A model generated the notes under the pieces. The model was given only the letters and a program-made list of their open reading frames with translations, ran no database searches and was not told where the DNA came from. Positions 59,200 to 64,000 of a stretch of DNA of 64,000 bases are shown here, one piece after another. Location of the stretch: positions 1 to 64,000 of the forward strand of contig CAZWMD010000015.1 of the NCBI GenBank assembly GCA_964634815.1, written 5' to 3'. Position 1 is the stretch's first letter, and each line of letters starts with the position of its first letter. A program made the position numbers and the translations under genes. The stretch is from JALZVT01 sp964634815. GTDB taxonomy: Bacteria > Pseudomonadota > Gammaproteobacteria > Pseudomonadales > Azotimanducaceae.

Positions 59200-59235
59200 A
59201 AAAGCAGAGGCCCGCGCCCAGGAAGGACGCGAGCC
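59200..59235 (-). terminator. Rho-independent terminator downstream of the lipoprotein genes
   Basis: On the minus strand ggctcgcgtcc pairs with gggcgcgggcc around a 5-base loop (11-bp stem with two G.U pairs at 59209-59235), followed by tctgctttt (59200-59208). It lies 28 bases after the stop codon of the lipoprotein gene ending at 59264. Confidence 0.75.
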
Positions 59236-59263
59236 GCTGAACTCCTAGAGTACTCCAGCTGTA

Positions 59264-60574
59264 TTACTGCGGCGTTGTCCGCACAGTGAAGCCAGAGCTG
59301 CGTCCGGTGCTCACGGTCCAGTTATCAAACTGGACATTGCTAACAGCACCACCGCGAACGGCGCCAACGTGGGTTAGATCGTAACCACCGGTGTCTTCAG
59401 CCACATCCTGGTTGAAGCCTCCTGGGCCATCATCTGCGATGATGAATGGCGAACGAGTATCGTCAACATTCACTACACCGTCGAGATTGGTATCACCATC
59501 CAGAAAGCCGTTGAGGAAGGCAGAATCACCGACCAGGCCATTCCCTACACCGCGCAGGTTGTCCAGATACCAGCCCGCTGTGAAGTTGGCTGCGCGTTCT
59601 GCGATCTCACCGGTAAAGTTCAAACCGCCAGACTCAGAGACAAACGTCGTGTTGGCAATACCCAGTTCAGGGCCAGCACCGTTGTAGTAAACCAGTCCAT
59701 TGCCGTTTGAGTTGTTCGGCGCGACTGTGCCCGCCGGGAAATCAACCGACCCAGCTCTCACGATACCAAAGTTTCCATTTGCACCTGCTTCGTTGGCGCA
59801 GTGCAGACCATCAAGATAGGTTGGTCCAGGGATTGTGGTGTCTATGCCGGAAAGATCAGCACCGGTATCTGCTTCGTAGCAACCGTTCCTGAAGTTTGCG
59901 ATCAGCACGTTAGCCATACGAATTTGATCGGTGTTATCAGCAAACAGAATACCAAACTCGTTGTCGTCTACGTCTGCCGCGGTACTGGAGTTGTCACGCC
60001 CAACAAGCGTTGCGTTCACAATACGTGGGTTAGAATTTCCGGTCAGGGTTTCGCTGGCATAGATACCCGCGCGACCAGTGTCCCCGGAGGCATCCGGATT
60101 ATGAATAACCATCAGATCTTTGATCAGACCAGTGAAATCCCGGTACCAGATGCCGTCTCGACCTGCGCCGGTAGAAAGAATCCAGGACAATCTTGGATCG
60201 CCATTAAGGATATGCAGGCCGTCTCTTGCAGAGTTATGAGACTGTACAAAGGTCAATCGGGTAGCGCTGTCAACACCGTTTAACACAATGTTATCGGCGT
60301 AAGTCACACTGGCTCCATCAATTTCTACTTCTACAGCCGCACCACCCTCAGATACCACCAGGTAATCCAGAAGGTTGCTGCCTTGAATACCGCTAAGTGT
60401 TGGCAAGCCATTGAAGCCACGTACAAAGAGACCGCCCCACTCGCCAGAACCGGTGACATCGCTATCATCTGACATCATTCGAACCGGACGCGCTGCACTA
60501 CCAAGTGCATTAATAGAAGAACCCGGCCATACCAGTAAATGATCTACCTCATCCTCAATATCGCCAGTTATTCG
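59264..60574 (-). CDS. beta-helix-like surface lipoprotein, paralog 2 (5' partial at gap)
   Basis: The last 436 codons of a long beta-rich protein are present; the N-terminus is lost in the gap. The body has many Asn/Asp/Gly-rich repeats (GEWGGLFVRGFNGLPTLSG, LIKDLMVIHNPD, IVNATLVGRDN, ANFRNGC) typical of parallel-beta-helix or surface-repeat proteins, and near the C-terminus DGDTNLDGVVNVDDT resembles a dockerin/EF-hand calcium loop. The C-terminus is VQFDNWTVSTGRSSGF plus a short tail. Closely similar blocks occur in the adjacent paralog. Role unknown; probably a secreted or cell-surface protein. Confidence 0.8.
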   Translation of the reverse strand, partial: RITGDIEDEVDHLLVWPGSSINALGSAARPVRMMSDDSDVTGSGEWGGLFVRGFNGLPTLSGIQGSNLLDYLVVSEGGAAVEVEIDGASVTYADNIVLNGVDSATRLTFVQSHNSARDGLHILNGDPRLSWILSTGAGRDGIWYRDFTGLIKDLMVIHNPDASGDTGRAGIYASETLTGNSNPRIVNATLVGRDNSSTAADVDDNEFGILFADNTDQIRMANVLIANFRNGCYEADTGADLSGIDTTIPGPTYLDGLHCANEAGANGNFGIVRAGSVDFPAGTVAPNNSNGNGLVYYNGAGPELGIANTTFVSESGGLNFTGEIAERAANFTAGWYLDNLRGVGNGLVGDSAFLNGFLDGDTNLDGVVNVDDTRSPFIIADDGPGGFNQDVAEDTGGYDLTHVGAVRGGAVSNVQFDNWTVSTGRSSGFTVRTTPQ

Positions 60575-60674
60575 NNNNNNNNNNNNNNNNNNNNNNNNNN
60601 NNNNNNNNNNNNNNNNNNNNNNNNNNNNNNNNNNNNNNNNNNNNNNNNNNNNNNNNNNNNNNNNNNNNNNNNNN
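60575..60674. other. assembly gap (100 N) between two paralogous lipoprotein genes
   Basis: Exactly 100 N. It removes the C-terminal ~25 residues of the upstream paralog and about 110 residues, including the signal, of the downstream one, plus their intergenic region, so the true distance is probably several hundred bases. Near-identical sequence in the two genes is a likely cause of the assembly break; a collapsed or expanded repeat cannot be excluded. Confidence 0.8.
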
Positions 60675-62180
60675 GGGTGCACCGCCGCGCACAGCACCTA
60701 TGTGAGTTAAGTCGTAGCCTCCAGTATCACTGGCAACGTCCTGATTGAATCCATCAGGTCCATCATCCGCAATGATGAAAGGCGATGACGTATCCGCTTC
60801 ATCAATAACCCTGTCGTTATTGGTATCGCCATCAAGAAATGCGTTGAGCGCCGTTGAGTCACCCGCCAGACCATTGCCTATGCCGCCAATGTTGTTGAGA
60901 TACCAGCTAGACGTGAAATTTTCACTGCGATCAGCGAATTCGCCTGTGAACGTAATCGGATTGGCAGCGCCGTTGTAGTAAACCAGTCCCTGCCCGTTCA
61001 GGCTGTTGGGTGTTGCCAGTGTTTCAGCAGGGAAACCCACAGAGCCGTCACGTACTTCAGCAAATCCTGTTGGGTTTGGTCCTGCTTCGTTCGCACAATG
61101 AACGCCATCCAGATAGGTTGGGCCTGGTACGTCGCGATCAATTCCTGAAAGATCAGCCCCTGTGTCTGCCTCAACACATCCATTTCTGAAATTGGCGATC
61201 AGTACGTTCGCCATACGAATCTGGTCTGTGTTGTCCGCAAACAGAATACCGTACTCATTGGCATCAGCAGCGCCAGGTTCACTGGTAGAATCTCGCCCAA
61301 CCAAGGTCGCATTGACAATTCGTGGGTTTGAGTTTCCTTCCAGAGTTTCACTGGCATAAATTCCGGCACGGCCAACGCTGGCATCCGGGTCTGGGTTATG
61401 AATAACCATGAGATCTTTGATCAGACCGGAAAAATCCCGATACCACACCCCATCACGCTGAGCACCGGTTGACAGGATCCACGACAGGCGTGGGTTACCG
61501 TTTTGGATTCGAAGTCCATCACGCGCCGAGTTATGTGATTGTACAAAACTGAGTGTGGTTTGAGCATCTACGCCATTCAACACAATGTTGTCGGAGTAGC
61601 TAACATCGAGGCCGTCGATAGTTACGCCAACCTGCGCTCCGGCCTCAGCAACTACAACATAGTCCAGCCGGTTTGCGCCTTGCTCACCAGTTAAGGTGGG
61701 CAAGCCGTTGAAGCCACGCAAAAAGACCCCACCCCATTCTGCTCGTCCGTCAACATCATCATCGTCAGACATAAAACGCACCGGATCGGCACTGGTACCA
61801 TTTGCCTGCAACGCGGAACCTGGCCACACGAGCAGATGGTCAGTTTCACCATCAGAGTCACCAAAAACATCTGTACCAGCCTGAACAGAAAGTACAGCCT
61901 GACTGTCGTTATTGCCGACCTGAACTCTGCCTTCAAGGAACCAGGTTTGGTCAGAAGTCAGTTCTGCGTCAGCGGTGAGCACGCCGCTGATTTGGCATTG
62001 GTTATCAGCAAGTTCTTCAACGGTGAGGTTACCGACCTCTGGACAGGTTGAGGCAGGAGCAGGAGCCGGCGGATCGTCGTTAACAAGATCTACAGCGTCG
62101 CCACCGCCGCCGCCACAACCAGCAAGCAGTAACAATCCAAAAACAGCGCTGTAAGGCGCCCTGGAAGGTGAGAAAATCAT
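60675..62180 (-). CDS. beta-helix-like surface lipoprotein, paralog 1 (3' partial at gap)
   Basis: From ATG 62180, preceded by SD-like ggaga, the product begins with a lipoprotein signal (FGLLLLAGCGGGGGDA; lipidation at the Cys of LAGC), then a Pro/Ala linker, a beta-rich domain with the same blocks as the adjacent paralog (LIKDLMVIHNPDPD, FADNTDQIRMANVLIANF) and a calcium-loop-like DGDTNNDRVIDEADT. It stops at the gap after IGAVRGG. The frame is open to 62216, but the lipobox favours the second methionine. Likely an outer-membrane surface lipoprotein of unknown function. Confidence 0.82.
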
Positions 62181-62292
62181 TTGGTTCTCCACAAAGTGAA
62201 TTCGAGTAATTAGCAACTCGTATGAGCCCGCAGAAAATCCGCAGGTTCACTTTGCAACCAACTTTTTTCACATCAGCCAAAATGATTTTGTC

Positions 62293-62316
62293 TTGTTAAC
62301 GTAATTGTTAACGCAA
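62293..62316. repeat. 12-base tandem repeat spanning a stop codon
   Basis: ttgttaacgtaa and ttgttaacgcaa are adjacent with one mismatch. The repeat covers the TAA stop of the minus-strand gene ending at 62308 and the first downstream bases, each copy containing the palindrome gttaac. Confidence 0.6.
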
Positions 62317-63039
62317 TCGCCAACTTAACTGCCCGACAAATTTTGCGTCGGACAGGGCAGCACCACCAAACCGGGTGCTATCTCCCTCGCTGTTCGCCCG
62401 ATAGGAAAGGTCAAACACCAATTGCTTCCAACGGATACCCCCACCAACCTGACCAAAACGGTAATCGGTGAATTCGGTTGATGAGAGTTCCAGTGCGCCC
62501 ACAGAAGCATAGGCGTAAAACCTCTGACCAATATCGCGCTGATAGCCGAGTTCCGCGACCCATGCTCTGGTGTTGTGTTCATAGTAGTCGGGTGAGTAGT
62601 CAACGCTTAGTGTCCAGCCACGGGTATGATCCAGTGCAACGCTGAACTCAGTGAAATCCCATTCTATTGTCGAACCAGGAAACTCACGGTGAGCGACGGT
62701 ACCAGAGGCATACCACTGTTTACCCAATGGAATACCTGCGCCCGCATAAACCATTACAGATCGATGCCGCTGCGGATCCGAATCAACTTCCCCCTGATGA
62801 GCTTCGATCCCAACAAATGCGTGATCAGAAATCTGCCAATCAAACGCCAGACCAATCGCCGGGTTGCCACCGGTCTCTGTAGTGCCGTGATACATGAGAT
62901 CAGAGGATGCCTGCGCAACAATTTCGAGGTTCGATGCCATAACCAGGGCCGGCGCGTAAAGCACAACCAACAGCAGACGAAAAACCCTTAACAAAGAGCG
63001 CGTTCCAGGAATCGGGGAAGAGGTGTCAGGGCACTGCAT
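62308..63039 (-). CDS. TIGR02001-like outer-membrane beta-barrel protein
   Basis: From ATG 63039 a 243-residue protein with a signal peptide (LLRVFRLLLVVLYAPALVMA) and a beta-barrel-like body: QASSDLMYHGTTETGGNPAIG, IGLAFDWQISDHAFVGIEAH, LDHTRGWTLSVDYSPDYY and a C-terminal VGQLSWRLR strand. The pattern matches the gcw_chp/TIGR02001 family of putative outer-membrane proteins of unknown function. A TTG at 63069 could extend it by 10 residues. The subtilase ends 50 bases upstream on the same strand, so the two may be cotranscribed. Confidence 0.65.
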   Translation of the reverse strand: MQCPDTSSPIPGTRSLLRVFRLLLVVLYAPALVMASNLEIVAQASSDLMYHGTTETGGNPAIGLAFDWQISDHAFVGIEAHQGEVDSDPQRHRSVMVYAGAGIPLGKQWYASGTVAHREFPGSTIEWDFTEFSVALDHTRGWTLSVDYSPDYYEHNTRAWVAELGYQRDIGQRFYAYASVGALELSSTEFTDYRFGQVGGGIRWKQLVFDLSYRANSEGDSTRFGGAALSDAKFVGQLSWRLR

Positions 63040-63088
63040 CCTGTAAAGGATAACAAACGATGTCCTCAAAGAATGCTCTGTCGAAACT

Positions 63089-64000
63089 CTATTCGCTACC
63101 CAACCAGGTCCTGAGCTGATTGACTATCTCGTCCCGGGAAGCATCAGGCTGGCCTTCGATCAGGCGCGCGGCCAGGGCACTGATCTGCGGTGCCGCAATC
63201 GAATGACCCGACACCAGATCGTAACTTGCCTTTGGCGCCAGGGACATGGCATGCCGCGGTGCATTGAGCACATTTGCCGACGGATCCTCAGACAAGTAGT
63301 TTGTGCCAGCGGTCCCATAGGCGTAAATCACCCCGGAGCGAGCTGCCGGGAAGCGCTCCGCCTGTTGCCGCTCATCATCGTAGGCTGCGATGACAATCGT
63401 CCCGGAGGCAAGCAATACATCGAGGAGTTCTTCCAGCACACGGTCGTAACGACCTGTCAGACTAAGGTTAATCACCTCAGGCTGCAGATCGATTGCAGCA
63501 TCCAGCGCAAGTGCCAGCGTTAGTGTATTGCACTTTCCAATCAGATTTCCTTGTGGCTGCCAGCACGCGCGTAACACCTGCACATCCGCCTCACTGGCAA
63601 ACCCGGTTACTCCCTCAGGACCACTCGCGCTGGCGGCAATCAGGCCAACAACTGCCGTACCATGCTCTTCCTGGTCAGGCCTGCCTCGGGAGCCGGCAAA
63701 ATTCAGCTGGCGAATTGTGCTGGACGACAAATCCGGATGAGATTGATCTATCGCGGTGTCTACAACGGCTATTCGCACCCCGGCTCCACGCTCATCCAAG
63801 GTCGAGAACAGCTGCTGAATTCCAGGCCTCGATTCATGTCGTTCAGGCTGAGTTACAGACTGAGTCGCAAACTCGTTGAACGGTTGAATCCAACGAACCC
63901 GCACATCACGCCCCAGTGCTTGCAGCGCCTGTTGCGAAGGCGCCTCGACAACAAGACAGTGTACAGCCAGGTTTCGCAGAGGCCATTGTGAAACCAGCGT
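63089..64000 (-). CDS. subtilase (S8) serine protease, 5' truncated by window edge
   Basis: An open frame enters from the right edge and stops at TAG 63089-63091. The first residues visible (VHCLVVEAPSQQALQAL, then RVRWIQPFNEF) look like the end of an I9-type propeptide. The S8 triad is then Asp in VRIAVVDTAID, His in EEHGTAVVGLIA and Ser in SGHSIAAPQISA (usual GTSMAAP, here GHSIAAP). No C-terminal extension beyond the catalytic domain is seen. Probably exported. The N-terminus lies outside the window. Confidence 0.83.
   Translation of the reverse strand, partial: TLVSQWPLRNLAVHCLVVEAPSQQALQALGRDVRVRWIQPFNEFATQSVTQPERHESRPGIQQLFSTLDERGAGVRIAVVDTAIDQSHPDLSSSTIRQLNFAGSRGRPDQEEHGTAVVGLIAASASGPEGVTGFASEADVQVLRACWQPQGNLIGKCNTLTLALALDAAIDLQPEVINLSLTGRYDRVLEELLDVLLASGTIVIAAYDDERQQAERFPAARSGVIYAYGTAGTNYLSEDPSANVLNAPRHAMSLAPKASYDLVSGHSIAAPQISALAARLIEGQPDASRDEIVNQLRTWLGSE

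Noticed and set aside
1..64000. Mobile elements, prophage, defence islands or CRISPR in the window
   Set aside because: No transposase, integrase, phage structural gene, restriction or CRISPR gene was recognised, and most genes look like ordinary chromosomal metabolism.

Overview
The window looks like a draft or metagenome-derived scaffold of a Gram-negative gammaproteobacterium, probably marine and heterotrophic. Supporting genes are a TamA/TamB outer-membrane assembly pair, CreA, YaeQ, a PiuC-type dioxygenase, class II fumarase, an RND efflux pump and lipobox-bearing lipoproteins. A genus cannot be named from this evidence. Five runs of exactly 100 N (3584, 6818, 16612, 32543, 60575) are scaffold joins of unknown true length. 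No rRNA, tRNA, CRISPR array, prophage or insertion sequence was recognised.

Region 1 (1-6.8 kb): an alpha/beta-hydrolase tail, an MFS transporter, an AIM24-family protein, two DUF6644-like membrane proteins with a 45-residue membrane peptide, and an MBL-fold hydrolase divergent from a Rieske oxygenase that is followed by a TetR regulator. Region 2 (6.9-16.4 kb): a GntR/FadR-type regulator with palindromic operator-like sites upstream, then in tight succession an RND adaptor, an RND permease, a molybdopterin oxidoreductase and an SDR; a kinase-like phosphotransferase faces them. Region 3 (16.7-32.5 kb): an aldehyde dehydrogenase beside a ThDP-dependent decarboxylase/synthase, GtrA, YaeQ, a spermidine-synthase-like protein, an amino-acid permease, an acyl-CoA dehydrogenase, a PNPOx-fold protein, a second Rieske oxygenase, NAD kinase, a PiuC-type hydroxylase, a histidine-containing lipoprotein, a second molybdopterin oxidoreductase and a YHS-like protein.

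Region 4 (32.7-45.5 kb): an EF-hand protein and an amidase, then a six-gene minus-strand run (exported esterase, GH4 alpha-galactosidase-like enzyme, FAD glycerol-3-phosphate dehydrogenase, aldo/keto reductase, two overlapping acyl-CoA dehydrogenases). This run contains an activity for each part of a glycosylated glycerolipid and is the most interesting candidate system in the window. It is followed by a short MutS-like ATPase and an aromatic/aspartate aminotransferase. Region 5 (45.6-59 kb): mainly housekeeping and envelope genes (NhaP-type antiporter, CreA, MscS, TamB, TamA, FumC, PHP phosphoesterase, histidine phosphatase, MFS). Region 6 (59.2-64 kb): two tandem paralogous surface lipoproteins separated by a gap, a TIGR02001-like outer-membrane protein and a subtilase that runs off the window.

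Recurring themes are CoA-ester and oxygenase catabolism (two Rieske enzymes, three acyl-CoA dehydrogenases, aldehyde dehydrogenase, SDR, AKR, two Mo enzymes), and short tandem repeats next to start codons or assembly gaps. All functions are inferred from motifs read by eye. No database search was run.
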